Below are positions 53,714-62,114 of a stretch of 64,000 nucleotides of DNA, in pieces (positions within the stretch are counted from its first letter, which is position 1; the number at the start of each line of letters is the position of its first letter). A program made the translations under genes and the position numbers. Under the pieces are notes generated by a model. That model had not been told where the DNA came from, ran no database searches, and worked only from the letters and a program-made list of their open reading frames with translations. The stretch comes from Nocardiopsis suaedae (GTDB lineage: Bacteria; Actinomycetota; Actinomycetes; Streptosporangiales; Streptosporangiaceae). The stretch covers positions 29,346 through 93,345 of the forward strand of contig NZ_JAQFWP010000020.1 of NCBI RefSeq assembly GCF_027706745.1, written 5' to 3'.

Positions 53714-54210
53714 GCCTGCTCCTGGGAAGGGGCGTCCTCGGCGCCTTCACCGGCGCCGCCGGTGCCGGTGGCGTTGGCAGGTCGGGCGGCCTGGTAGCGG
53801 GCATCGGCGATGCGGGACAGCCACCCGGCGACCATGTCGGCCTCGGTGGTGATGCGGGCGTAGGCGGTGGCATCGGCCTCGCTGAGCGCGCGCAGGAACT
53901 CCGCGGGCGTGGTGTGGGGCGTGAGGCCTTCGAGCAGCTCCTCCTCGGCGATCCGGCGAATGAGCAGGTCGCGCAGGTCGCGGTAGGCGCGGGCCACGGC
54001 GGTGGTGTCGCCGGACTTGGAGTGGATGAAGGCGAAGGCCGCGACGAAGCCGGTGGAGCGCAGCCGCAGGGGGAGCTGGCGCATGCGGGTGCGCAGGGTC
54101 TTGGCGGCCTCCACGTCGGTCCCGGTGTCGGGGAGGATGCGGGCGGCTTGGGCCGCCATGGCCTGGTCCAGGCGCGGCGCGCGGGGCTGGGGCTGCGGGG
54201 GTTCACCCAT
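53710..54210 (-). CDS. cmr5: Cmr5, small helical subunit
   Basis: A 166-residue helical protein. LRTRMRQLPLRLRSTGFVAA matches the core of Cmr5, which stacks in two or three copies along the minor filament and touches target RNA. The C-terminal 20 residues are a Gly/Thr/Glu tail. It overlaps cmr4 by eight bases and cmr6 by four. Confidence 0.9.
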   Translation of the reverse strand: MGEPPQPQPRAPRLDQAMAAQAARILPDTGTDVEAAKTLRTRMRQLPLRLRSTGFVAAFAFIHSKSGDTTAVARAYRDLRDLLIRRIAEEELLEGLTPHTTPAEFLRALSEADATAYARITTEADMVAGWLSRIADARYQAARPANATGTGGAGEGAEDAPSQEQA

Positions 54211-55168
54211 CGTGGTGCTCCTGCGGGGTCGCGGGGCCGACGAGGCGGGCCCACATCAGCCCTTTGCCGGTGCTCTCCTGCCCTCCGATGCGCAGGGGCT
54301 TGCCGTCGAGCAGGGTGTGCAGCCGCTGCAGGTGGGCCGAGGCCTCGGACTCGATCAGCGGGGTGTCGGTGCGCAGGGTGATCAGGGCCGCCAGCAGTGT
54401 CTCGGCGGGCAGGTACTCGCTGGTGAACATCTGCTGGACGGTCTTGGTCTGGCGCCCCAGTTGGACGCGGACGGCGAACTCGGTGCACTCGCGCAGCAGG
54501 GTGCGCATCACGGTCTCGTCCAGGGCCACCAGGTCGGTGCTGAACTTCTTCGCGAACGGGGCCAGGTGGTCGCCGGCCAGGGCCGTCCTGGACAGGTGGG
54601 CGGCCCAGGCCCGGACCGGGTTGGCGGCATCGGCCTCCAGGGCGGGGATGTCCACGACGCAGGGGCCCAGCACCTCGCCGCGGGGCCCGGACCAGAACTC
54701 ATCGGCCGCGGCCGCCTCGGCGTCCTCCAACTCGACCGGGGCGGGGGGATCGATCTCCATCAGGGCGTGCTTGCGGGCCAGGCGGGCCAGGGCCAGCGGG
54801 GAGGTGGCCCAGGCGAAGGAGCGGCGCAGCGTGGGCACTGGCAGCGCGACCAGTTGGGCATCGCCCACCATCAGCGACCCCGGGGTGGTGGCCTCGTCGG
54901 TGTCCTCCCCCTGGCCGCCCCCGGCCTGCTGTCCGTCCCCGTTGTCGGCGATGTCGGAGCCGAACACCGCGGTCACCGCCTCTAGGTCCCAGCCGGCCTC
55001 CCCGGCGGCCTGGCGCAGGGCCCCTTTGAGACTCTGGCCCCAGACGAGGGGGTAGCCGGTGGCGGCCTCGCGCTGGATGGGCAGGTCCAGGACCCCGTCG
55101 GCGGCGGCCGCCCCCGCGTGCACGGGGGATTCGGCGTAGAGGTAGAGCAGCAGGGACGCGGTCGTCAT
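54203..55168 (-). CDS. cmr4: Cmr4, backbone RAMP and target RNA nuclease
   Basis: A 321-residue RAMP, the repeated backbone subunit that cuts target RNA at six-base intervals. LYLYAESPVHAGAAAADGVLD carries the expected Asp in its loop, PLVWGQSLKGALRQA is the RNA-binding segment and RIGGQESTGKGLMWARLV the C-terminal glycine loop. ATG 55,168 has AGGAG upstream. It overlaps cmr3 by four bases. Confidence 0.94.
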   Translation of the reverse strand: MTTASLLLYLYAESPVHAGAAAADGVLDLPIQREAATGYPLVWGQSLKGALRQAAGEAGWDLEAVTAVFGSDIADNGDGQQAGGGQGEDTDEATTPGSLMVGDAQLVALPVPTLRRSFAWATSPLALARLARKHALMEIDPPAPVELEDAEAAAADEFWSGPRGEVLGPCVVDIPALEADAANPVRAWAAHLSRTALAGDHLAPFAKKFSTDLVALDETVMRTLLRECTEFAVRVQLGRQTKTVQQMFTSEYLPAETLLAALITLRTDTPLIESEASAHLQRLHTLLDGKPLRIGGQESTGKGLMWARLVGPATPQEHHDG

Positions 55169-56349
55169 GTCCAGACTCCTGTGAGCACGATGCCGAACCC
55201 GGCCGAGTGCAGTGCGGCCTGCTCGGGCGGTCCGGGTGTGCCGCCGGGGTGGTCGGCGGCCCAGTCGGCGGCGGGCGTGAGAGGGCGGTTGTGCCAGCGG
55301 GCGGCGAAGGAGGCGGCCGTGCCGGCAGGTAGTTGCAGCCAGTAGACCGAGCCGGGCGGCACCGCCCAGCGCAGCATGCGGGTGGCGCCGAAACCCCGCC
55401 GGGAAGAAGCGGTGGCCACCGGCATCGGCTCCCCCACAGCCGCGGCCACCAGGGACGCCTGCTCCGGCAGCGGCGGGCACCACCCATCGGGCCACAGGGC
55501 CGGGGTGGCCACGTACAGCAAGAGCCGGTCCTGGGGGAACTCCTCGGGCCGCTGCGGCCAGACCCCGTTCCGCCCGGCGGGGGCGGCATCGGTGGTCACG
55601 TCGGCCATGCGCGTCTGCCCGCCGAAGGGGACCGGGGACTTCAGGTGCAGGGGGCGGCCGCCGGGCGCGGCGGTCTGGGCCAGGAGGGCCCAGCCGGGCC
55701 GGGGCCGCAGGTGGGTGGCCTGGTAGAGGTAGCCGATGCGCACCTGTCGGCCGCGCCTGGCCAGCCCGATGCGGGGTTCGGCGGCCCACGGGGGTTCGGC
55801 GGCCGGCTCCAGGCGGCCCAGCGGCACGGGTTCCCCCGGAGCGGGGAACAGTTCCCCGCGCAGGTAGGAGCCCAGCGCATGGGCGTGTATCAGTTCTTCG
55901 ATGGGCTGACCGCCCCATGCGCGGGCGGGCTCCTGGAGCAGTCTCCGCGGCGCCGGGGCGTCGGAACCCATCGTGCGCAGGTCGCTCGCGGAGGAGTCTG
56001 CCCCGGGCTCCAGGCGGTAGGCCGAGCGCCCGCCCGCATCGGCCACCACGTCCAAAGGCACGGGAAAGTGGGGCTGCCACGGGCCGTCCTGCCGGTCGCG
56101 CCGGGCGACGACCGGGCCGCGCACATAGGCGAGTTCTCCGTCGTGGGCCCAGCCCAGCGCCCCGGCCACGGTGCTGGGCCCCGGGGCGACGGTCTCGGCC
56201 ACCCCGGCGCCGTCGTCACCGGCCTCGAAGCGGCGCCCGTCGCGTACCTGGACGGTGTCGTGGGGCTCGATCACCGCCCACGTCGGCGGGCCGGCCTGCG
56301 GTTCCCGATCGTCTTCCGGACCGGAGGCCGTCGCAGGGGTGGTCCTCAC
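55165..56349 (-). CDS. cmr3: Cmr3, type III-B subunit binding the crRNA 5-prime handle
   Basis: A 394-residue Cas5-group RAMP. AVIEPHDTVQVRDGRRFEAG is typical for Cmr3, and APGPSTVAGALGWAHDGELA and the C-terminal aromatic SVYWLQLPAGTAAS support it. GTG 56,349 is chosen over GTG 56,355 because AAGGAG lies five bases upstream and the four-base overlap with cas10 (GTGA) matches the other junctions. Confidence 0.9.
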   Translation of the reverse strand: MRTTPATASGPEDDREPQAGPPTWAVIEPHDTVQVRDGRRFEAGDDGAGVAETVAPGPSTVAGALGWAHDGELAYVRGPVVARRDRQDGPWQPHFPVPLDVVADAGGRSAYRLEPGADSSASDLRTMGSDAPAPRRLLQEPARAWGGQPIEELIHAHALGSYLRGELFPAPGEPVPLGRLEPAAEPPWAAEPRIGLARRGRQVRIGYLYQATHLRPRPGWALLAQTAAPGGRPLHLKSPVPFGGQTRMADVTTDAAPAGRNGVWPQRPEEFPQDRLLLYVATPALWPDGWCPPLPEQASLVAAAVGEPMPVATASSRRGFGATRMLRWAVPPGSVYWLQLPAGTAASFAARWHNRPLTPAADWAADHPGGTPGPPEQAALHSAGFGIVLTGVWT

Positions 56350-58244
56350 ATGCACTCCTTGGCAACGAATGCTCCCACGCGCACCGTGTCGGCCAGCGCC
56401 TCGCCGCCCCGCCAGGGCGGGGCCGCCCCGGCCAGGATCCGCAGCCGCTTGGCGGTTCGCGAGGCGAACTCCTCCCGTGCCGCCTCGGTGGAGCCGGAAG
56501 TGTGGCGCAGCACCAGGCGCCGCAGCTCGCGCTCGTAGTCGTCCTGGTCGGCATCGCGCAGGTCGGCCAGGGCATCGCGGTCGCGGTCCACATCGGCCAA
56601 CAGCCGCGGCGAGAGCACACGCGGCCGGACCTGCTCCCCCCGCTCTCCTGCACCCTCGGGGGGAGGCTCGGGGAGGAAGACCGCCATGTCGTCGGCGGCC
56701 AGCGCCGCCTCGGTGGAGGTCTCATGCCGCCAGGGGTGAACGGTGGCCCCACGGGCACCGGAGCGTCGGATGTAGCCCACCGACAGTGCGTGCTTGTCGG
56801 GCATGCGCTTGGCATCGGCCAGCGCCTCGCGCACCGTCTCCAGCACCGCGTGCAGGGGGTAGCGGTGGTGGAAGAACAGCACGGCGCTGGAGGCGGAAGG
56901 CAGTTGCGCCTGCGCCGTGGCCGGAGCCCTGTAGCAGGCGGCCGCAGCCGCCAGGGCGGTGGCGGCCGGGGTGAAGGCGAGCAGGTCGTCGCCTCCGGCA
57001 TAGACCGCATCGCCCAGGACGTCGGGGGCGCGCAGCAGGTCGGTCTGTGCGCGGGCCACAGCATCGAGCTGGGCCGAAACCCGCTGGTGGTCCTCAGGCG
57101 TGGTGATCCGGCCCAGGTGCGCGCCCATGTCGTCGAGGTCCTGGGCGAGCACGGCCAGGTGCGGAACCGGCGGGGCCACCCCTCGCTCGCCCATCAGCCT
57201 CTCCAGCTCGCTCGCGGCCAGGCGCCCCAAGGCGCAGTGCTCGGCGAACGCGGCGAAGTCCGGACCGGAGGCGGCAAGCCCGAATTCTCGGGCCAGCGTC
57301 GCCGCCTCCCACGTCTGCGGGTAGACCCAGCGCCCGCCGCGCCCCCACAGCCAGCGCAGCGGCCCCGCTCCCGGGCGCTCCAGCCCGGGCACCGGTGTCT
57401 CGGGGGTGTCCAGGACCGGTGTGCTGGTGGAGAGGCCGCTCGGGCGGTGCGTGACCATGTCGTGCAGGTCGGACACGACCCCAGCCACTTCTGGGTCGTC
57501 GGCGGCGTGCTCCAGGACGGCGCGTCGGTAGAACGCCGAGGCGAAGCCGCTGGTCGAGGCGATGCCCTGGCTGCGGTGACGCGAATCGCGTGCGGTGCTG
57601 CGGCCGCGCTGGCGCTTGACCCAGTTCGCCGCGGCCAGCGCGTCGTCCTCGTGCTTGGGCATGCGCTTCTCGGGGCGCGGGTCCACGGGCCAGCGCGGGC
57701 TCAGCGTGCACACCCGGGTGCGGGGCCAGGCCTGGGCCTGGAAGTCCTGAACGCGCTTGCGCGCGGCCAGCATCTGCTGGGCCCGCTGCCACTGGCCCTG
57801 GTAGCCGTCGTCGGACGCAGGCGCGCACACCCACACCACCCGCGGCATCCCCGGCGTTGCAGGTGCCCCGCCTGCGCCTTTGTAGACGTCTTCGACGGAA
57901 TCGGACCACTGCTTGTGCACGGCGGCGGCAGCGAGCGCGGCGATGTCGGCTCCTTCGCCGGCCCGGGCCAGGGCAACGATTCGGTTGGGGGCGCCGGTGG
58001 AGGGCGTGGCCGAGGGCAGCACCAGGCGGGCGCGGTGGGCGGCGCAGGTGTGCGCGGCGGTCTCGGCCAGCTCCGACATGATCCGGCTGGCCGCGCGCAG
58101 GTCGGCGGTCGAGCGCGACTCGGTGATGAAGCGCTGCACCCCTGACAGGGCGACGATGATCAGGTCTTCTCCGGTATCGGACTCGGTCTCGGGCGCCGCC
58201 TGCTGGTCCATGTTCGCGTCTGGTTCGTTCTCCTGCCCCGTCAC
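56346..58244 (-). CDS. cas10: Cas10/Cmr2, cyclic-oligoadenylate synthase subunit
   Basis: A 632-residue Cas10. It starts directly with LIIVALSGVQRFITESRSTAD, so the HD nuclease domain is missing and DNA cutting is not expected. The palm domain has AVLAQDLDDMGAHLG (Asp369-Gly374) and GGDD at 417-420 in VYAGGDDLLAF, intact for making cyclic oligoadenylates. This implies signalling to a CARF effector; the only CARF gene seen is frameshifted. GTG 58,244 overlaps cas6 by four bases. The ATG 33 bases further downstream lacks a ribosome site. Confidence 0.95.
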   Translation of the reverse strand: MTGQENEPDANMDQQAAPETESDTGEDLIIVALSGVQRFITESRSTADLRAASRIMSELAETAAHTCAAHRARLVLPSATPSTGAPNRIVALARAGEGADIAALAAAAVHKQWSDSVEDVYKGAGGAPATPGMPRVVWVCAPASDDGYQGQWQRAQQMLAARKRVQDFQAQAWPRTRVCTLSPRWPVDPRPEKRMPKHEDDALAAANWVKRQRGRSTARDSRHRSQGIASTSGFASAFYRRAVLEHAADDPEVAGVVSDLHDMVTHRPSGLSTSTPVLDTPETPVPGLERPGAGPLRWLWGRGGRWVYPQTWEAATLAREFGLAASGPDFAAFAEHCALGRLAASELERLMGERGVAPPVPHLAVLAQDLDDMGAHLGRITTPEDHQRVSAQLDAVARAQTDLLRAPDVLGDAVYAGGDDLLAFTPAATALAAAAACYRAPATAQAQLPSASSAVLFFHHRYPLHAVLETVREALADAKRMPDKHALSVGYIRRSGARGATVHPWRHETSTEAALAADDMAVFLPEPPPEGAGERGEQVRPRVLSPRLLADVDRDRDALADLRDADQDDYERELRRLVLRHTSGSTEAAREEFASRTAKRLRILAGAAPPWRGGEALADTVRVGAFVAKECM

Positions 58245-59065
58245 CGGGCCGCCCCCGCTTGCTGGGGCAGCGGGCCATGGGCACCGTGGTCGGCACCGCG
58301 GCGGCGGGAGCGGGAGGCTCCGGCCGAGGGGGGATCCTCGCCCGGGTAGACGGTGACCTGGCCGAGCCCGTGGGTGGTGTGGGCTCCGACCCCGCTGAAG
58401 GAGGCGAAGCGCCACAGCGCGGCCAGCCACCGCCGCAGCGCCAGCGGCGCCTGCCGCGCAATCCCGAAGGTGGCCGTTCCCACGAACCCGGCCCGGCCCC
58501 GGCCGCGCAGCTCCAGGGGGACGGTGCGCACTGCGTGGCGCGCCACGTACACCGAGGCGAGCAGTTCCGCCGCCTGGGTCTCGGGGACGGCCAGCGGGCT
58601 GAAGGCGTTCCACCGCCGCACCAGACCGGACACGAGTAGTTCGGGCTCGGGCAGCGGGAGGTTGCGCCCGCCGCGGCGCACCAGCGTCGGCGCCTCGAAC
58701 ACCACCCCGACCCGGGACACCGCCGCGGACGTCGCCAGATCGGCGTAGGAGGCCGTTTCCTGCTCCACTGCGCGCACCTGCACCTGGCGCGCCCCCAGCC
58801 GTGTCTCCTTCTGGTGCCAGGACTCCCAGGCCGGAACGCGCTCGTCGTCGAGCCAGCCGATCACCATCGAGGCGGCCGATTCGCCGCGGGAGCGGGAGGG
58901 CGGCGGTGTACCGATCCCCTGTAGAGCGAACGGCTTCACTGGCGCGTGATGGTCACGGTCGTCCTCTTCCACCAGTGCGCATGCCAGCCCGTGCGCCTGC
59001 GCAGCCGAGACGCTTTCCGCCCCTACGGCCGCACCGTGCACGTGGACCTGTAGCCGACTCGGCAC
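58241..59065 (-). CDS. cas6: Cas6, CRISPR RNA endoribonuclease
   Basis: A 274-residue Cas6. GRAGFVGTATFGIARQAPLA, FASFSGVGAHTTHGLGQVTV is the C-terminal glycine-rich loop that defines the family, and the first 40 residues include HVHGAAVGA with candidate catalytic His. GTG 59,065 has GGAGG upstream. It is first in the interference operon; its transcript probably covers cas6 to cmr1. Confidence 0.9.
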   Translation of the reverse strand: MPSRLQVHVHGAAVGAESVSAAQAHGLACALVEEDDRDHHAPVKPFALQGIGTPPPSRSRGESAASMVIGWLDDERVPAWESWHQKETRLGARQVQVRAVEQETASYADLATSAAVSRVGVVFEAPTLVRRGGRNLPLPEPELLVSGLVRRWNAFSPLAVPETQAAELLASVYVARHAVRTVPLELRGRGRAGFVGTATFGIARQAPLALRRWLAALWRFASFSGVGAHTTHGLGQVTVYPGEDPPSAGASRSRRRGADHGAHGPLPQQAGAAR

Positions 59066-59069
59066 TCGC

Positions 59070-59147
59070 CATCCTCCCGTATCGGGTCGCCACAGTCTTA
59101 CCGCTGTCAAGGACACCGAACCGCGCCCGCAGCCCCTGCGGGCGCGG
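59070..59147 (-). promoter_or_regulatory. Promoter region of the cas6-cmr operon with upstream hairpin
   Basis: TTGACA (59,110-59,105, minus strand) is a consensus -35 box; a matching -10 is not clear (GATACG lies about 20 bases on). Just upstream, CCGCGCCCGCAG and CTGCGGGCGCGG (59,121-59,147) form a perfect 12-bp hairpin with loop CCC, which could insulate the operon from upstream transcription. Confidence 0.45.
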
Positions 59148-59279
59148 GGATGAGGAACGCTAGCAAGCTCGACTCCGCGTGCGGGGCGACTGCACGGAAA
59201 CATGGCCAGAATCGGCGGGCACATGGACACACACGCTCGTCGATGCGATAATTCGGCGGCCGGAGGCATGTCCGGCGCC

Positions 59280-59462
59280 GCCATGTACAGGGGGTGCGGA
59301 CAGGGGTCGAGAATCCATGATCGCGTGCACGGCATTTTCGCAGTTCAAGCCCCCAGAGGCAGGACTTGTGACGTACATCACCCGACGCCGAAGCATCCGT
59401 GAGATGGTCGCGTGCAATCGGACACGATCGCCGCAGGCCAGGCGCCGCGAAAATCCGCAAGA
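59280..59462 (+). promoter_or_regulatory. Leader of CRISPR array 3
   Basis: Carries the same blocks as the other leaders but on the plus strand: TGTACAGGGG, ATGATCGCGTGCACGGC, TGACGTACATCACC, GTCGCGTGCAATCGGAC and AAAATCCGCAAGAGG up to the first repeat. It faces away from cas6. Confidence 0.65.
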
Positions 59463-59570
59463 GGTCCGAAGGACGTCAAAGCCCGAAGGGCATAAGAACA
59501 CGAATTCGAGAATCGCGACGTAGACGACGTCGGGGTCCGAAGGACGTCAAAGCCCAAAGGGCACAGCTCC
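59463..59570 (+). CRISPR. CRISPR array 3, one spacer
   Basis: One intact repeat (59,463-59,499, GGTCCGAAGGACGTCAAAG then CCCGAAGGGCATAAGAAC), a 34-base spacer, and a distal repeat (from 59,534) whose last third is degenerate. The same repeat as arrays 1 and 2, in opposite orientation. The degenerate repeat runs straight into an integrase fragment. Confidence 0.85.
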
Positions 59571-59818
59571 TCCACCAGGGCCCCGCCCAGGTTCGGGTTG
59601 AGGTAGCGGTCGATGTGCTCCTGGTAGCTGATCCGGGTGCGCGCCCGCAGCCGTGTCCGCGTGTCCAGCCAGTGCTGGAGCCACGGGCCCACCGTCCACA
59701 CCACCGGTCCGCCCGCCTCGGTGTCGTCGTCCCGCGCTCTGCGCAGCGCCGCGCGGGCGGCCTCACGGGAGAAGAACCTGCCCCACCGCATCCGGGACCG
59801 GCCACCTGGAGCCTGCCC
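59571..59818 (-). pseudogene. Tyrosine integrase N-terminal fragment
   Basis: Only the arm-binding and SAM-like N-terminus remains: RFFSREAARAALRRARDD, WTVGPWLQHWLDTRTRLRAR and YQEHIDRYLNPNLGGALVEEL, the start of an actinobacterial phage-type integrase. It ends where the degenerate CRISPR repeat begins, and there is no catalytic domain. An in-frame TAG lies at its upstream end. It supports the island being a past integrative element. Confidence 0.65.
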
Positions 59819-59919
59819 CTAATCCAACGAGAAGTACCAGCTCCCGTGCCCACGCAAGCGCAGCCGCGGACAGGTGCTCCCCAGCCTCCTCGAAGTACCG
59901 CCCACCCGGCACCCACACC

Positions 59920-60288
59920 GGATCAGCCCCTGGCGGTAGACGGCCGCCAGCGCCGCCCCTGGAGACCGCACCGGCTCCTGCTCATCCTTGCCTCCGGGCG
60001 TACTGCGCACCGCGTCACGCAGTGTCAAAGCGGCCAGGCAGAGAAGGTAGGCACACCCCACGTACTTCAGCGTGCGGAACGCGGGCTCCAAGGCCAGCAG
60101 CAGCGCCGAGAGTCCGGCTCCGGCCGCCGCGGCCCAGACGAGCTGGCCGCTGCACACGCCTAGCGCCGCAGTGAGGCCTCCCCGGCGCCCGGCGGCCAGC
60201 GCTCCCGGATGGTCAGCGCTGTGTCCTGCTCCGGGGGCATGATCACCAGCGCCGAAACCGCCAGGAAGGCCAGGAACGTTTCAGCCAC
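59920..60288 (-). pseudogene. Broken LysE-family exporter
   Basis: From GTG 60,288 (GGAGG upstream) the frame gives AETFLAFLAVSALVIMPPEQ, DTALTIR, then must shift near 60,215 to continue GLTAALGVCSGQLVWAAAAG and FRTLKYVGCAYLLCLAALTL. The protein then stops matching after YRQGLI, so the C-terminal third is lost. LysE proteins export amino acids; PEQDT replaces the usual PGPDT. Frameshift plus truncation make it non-functional. Confidence 0.65.
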
Positions 60289-60356
60289 CGCAACCTCCTC
60301 CGCCGCGTCGCAGCGCCCTCTCCGGGCGGGGCGGCGGTTCGGAGGGCCGGTCCACC

Positions 60357-61013
60357 TCAAACGATTTTGTCGGTTCGGTCGAGAGCCCTGCCGTCCACGA
60401 TCTCGAAGGGTTCGGGATCACTGATCCCGTACCCCTTCACAGCACCGAAATAGGTATGATCTCCGGGTTCTGTATAGGCATCGAACGTAGATTCGATCTC
60501 CTTCAAAGCAGTCGCAAGTCGCGGAGCGTTGGCCCTATGCACCTCCGGATGAGGGAAACCGTTGAAGGCATAACGCGCCCAGACATCGTGGTAGACGGCC
60601 ACCTCCACAGCGACGTCTTCGTCCAGCGGCGTCGCCTCAGCGATGACGAGGTCGGCTTCTGAACAGGCGTTCCCTCGGGCGTCGAGCCATGTACCCGTTC
60701 CGTGTGCCTGGAGCAGCAGCATCCTCGCGTCGGAGGCGCCCGGCGGGCGTGTGGCAAGGAGACTCTCTGCGCACTCCGGTGTGTCGATGTTCCCCCGTAG
60801 CGGAACGGTCCGCCAGTCACGGGGCCTGCGCTGGACTCGTGGATGCTCCCAACAGATCTCGATGGCTCCGACCGTCAGAAGTTCATGACGGCAAAGGATA
60901 TCTGTGACAACCTCCAACGTGGAGAGCGACTCCGCAAGACCCGTCTTCTTTCGTGCGCCGACGAACCACATCCAGGACCCCGCGGGCTCGGGTGCCCTGA
61001 GCAGTCTCCCCAC
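60357..61013 (-). CDS. Hypothetical protein, paralogue A (possible immunity protein)
   Basis: A 218-residue protein, not recognised. It is a close paralogue of the neighbour at 61,171-61,839: both begin LLRAPEPAGSW and share ICWEHPR, RRPRDWR, AESLLATRP, MLLLQAHG, YHD.WA, FNG.PHPE and YFGAV.GYGI. No signal peptide or membrane helix. GTG 61,013 has GGAGGGAG upstream. Tandem, soluble, downstream of a toxin fragment and in lower-GC DNA, the pair looks like immunity proteins of a polymorphic toxin system. Confidence 0.75.
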   Translation of the reverse strand: MGRLLRAPEPAGSWMWFVGARKKTGLAESLSTLEVVTDILCRHELLTVGAIEICWEHPRVQRRPRDWRTVPLRGNIDTPECAESLLATRPPGASDARMLLLQAHGTGTWLDARGNACSEADLVIAEATPLDEDVAVEVAVYHDVWARYAFNGFPHPEVHRANAPRLATALKEIESTFDAYTEPGDHTYFGAVKGYGISDPEPFEIVDGRALDRTDKIV

Positions 61014-61170
61014 TACTCCCTCCCAACCAGCGCTTCAAGGCAGAAAATTCCCCTCCGCTGCGTCCTCGCGTTAGAGCCGGTCAGCCACGTCGAGTTCACG
61101 ACTGGGCGAACCGCCGCGACGCGCCTTCACCACATGGCCGGCCCCCAGGAGGAGGCGAATAGGAGAACGG

Positions 61171-61839
61171 TCATCCTGAGACGATCCTGTCCGTCCTATC
61201 GATATCCCAGCCATCATCCAGGTCATCCGGCTCGGGCTCAACTATGCCGTACCCCTCCACAGCACCGAAATAAGTGACCTCTCCAGGGTTTATAGGTGTC
61301 TGCAGCGTGGATTCAATCTCCTTGAGCGCCACTGCAAGTCGCGGAGCGTTGGCGGCGTGCAGCTCCGGATGGGGAGCGCCGTTGAATGCGTGCGGCGCCC
61401 AGATGTCATGGTAAACAGATACGTCCACGGCGACTTTTTCGTCCAATGGCATCGTCTCCACAAGGAGGAGATCGGACTCCGTGTGAGCACCACCCTGGGC
61501 ATCAATCCACGTACCACTACCGTGCGCCTGCAGCAGTAGCATCTCTGCGTAGGCGGGGTCACTCTCCGGGCGGGTGGCAAGGAGGCTCTCAGCGCACTCG
61601 GATGAGTCTACAGCCCCGCAGACAGGAACGATCCGCCAATCACGGGGCCTACGCCGACCCCGAGGATGCTCCCAACAGATCTCGACGGCATCGACCGTTA
61701 GAAGCCCATGGCGGCGAAGGACCCCGGCAACCACCGCCAGCATGGATAGTGAATCGGCAAAACCTGCCTCTACCTTCCCTGTATCGAAGAACCACTCCCA
61801 TGAGCCAGCAGGCTCGGGAGCTCTGAGAAGTCCCCCCAT
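61171..61839 (-). CDS. Hypothetical protein, paralogue B (possible immunity protein)
   Basis: A 222-residue protein, paralogue of the one at 60,357-61,013, with the same blocks (ICWEHPR, RRPRDWR, YHDIWAPHAFNG, PRLAVALKEIESTL). The conserved Trp/His/Arg core suggests a real fold. ATG 61,839 has GGAGG upstream. The two genes are 157 bases apart on one strand and probably arose by tandem duplication. Confidence 0.75.
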   Translation of the reverse strand: MGGLLRAPEPAGSWEWFFDTGKVEAGFADSLSMLAVVAGVLRRHGLLTVDAVEICWEHPRGRRRPRDWRIVPVCGAVDSSECAESLLATRPESDPAYAEMLLLQAHGSGTWIDAQGGAHTESDLLLVETMPLDEKVAVDVSVYHDIWAPHAFNGAPHPELHAANAPRLAVALKEIESTLQTPINPGEVTYFGAVEGYGIVEPEPDDLDDGWDIDRTDRIVSG

Positions 61840-62114
61840 CGGTTCCTCCGAACCAGCTACGCCCCCACGTTAGAGGCGGTCAGTCATGTCGAGGCCTCGA
61901 CTGGGCGAACCACCGCGAGGGACCTCCACCTTGTCCGCCCCATCAGCGTGCCCGACCACCCACGTCCACGTGACAGTCACCTGCGGCGCGCTCACCAGCA
62001 GGGACATGGTTTCTCTCAGCGCCGACCGCCCGTACCAGAGGCGGGAGAGCTTCGGGAATTTCGATTACAGTCTTCTACATGAGGAAGATGATCGGAGGGC
62101 CAGGAGCCCGATAT

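Noticed and set aside
56346..58244. HD nuclease domain in Cas10.
   Set aside because: The protein starts at the Cmr2 core, and no HD pair appears in the first 60 residues.
59378..59571. Integrase fragment continuing leftward through the CRISPR repeat as one protein.
   Set aside because: Homology ends at GALVEEL; the following residues are simply translated repeat and spacer.
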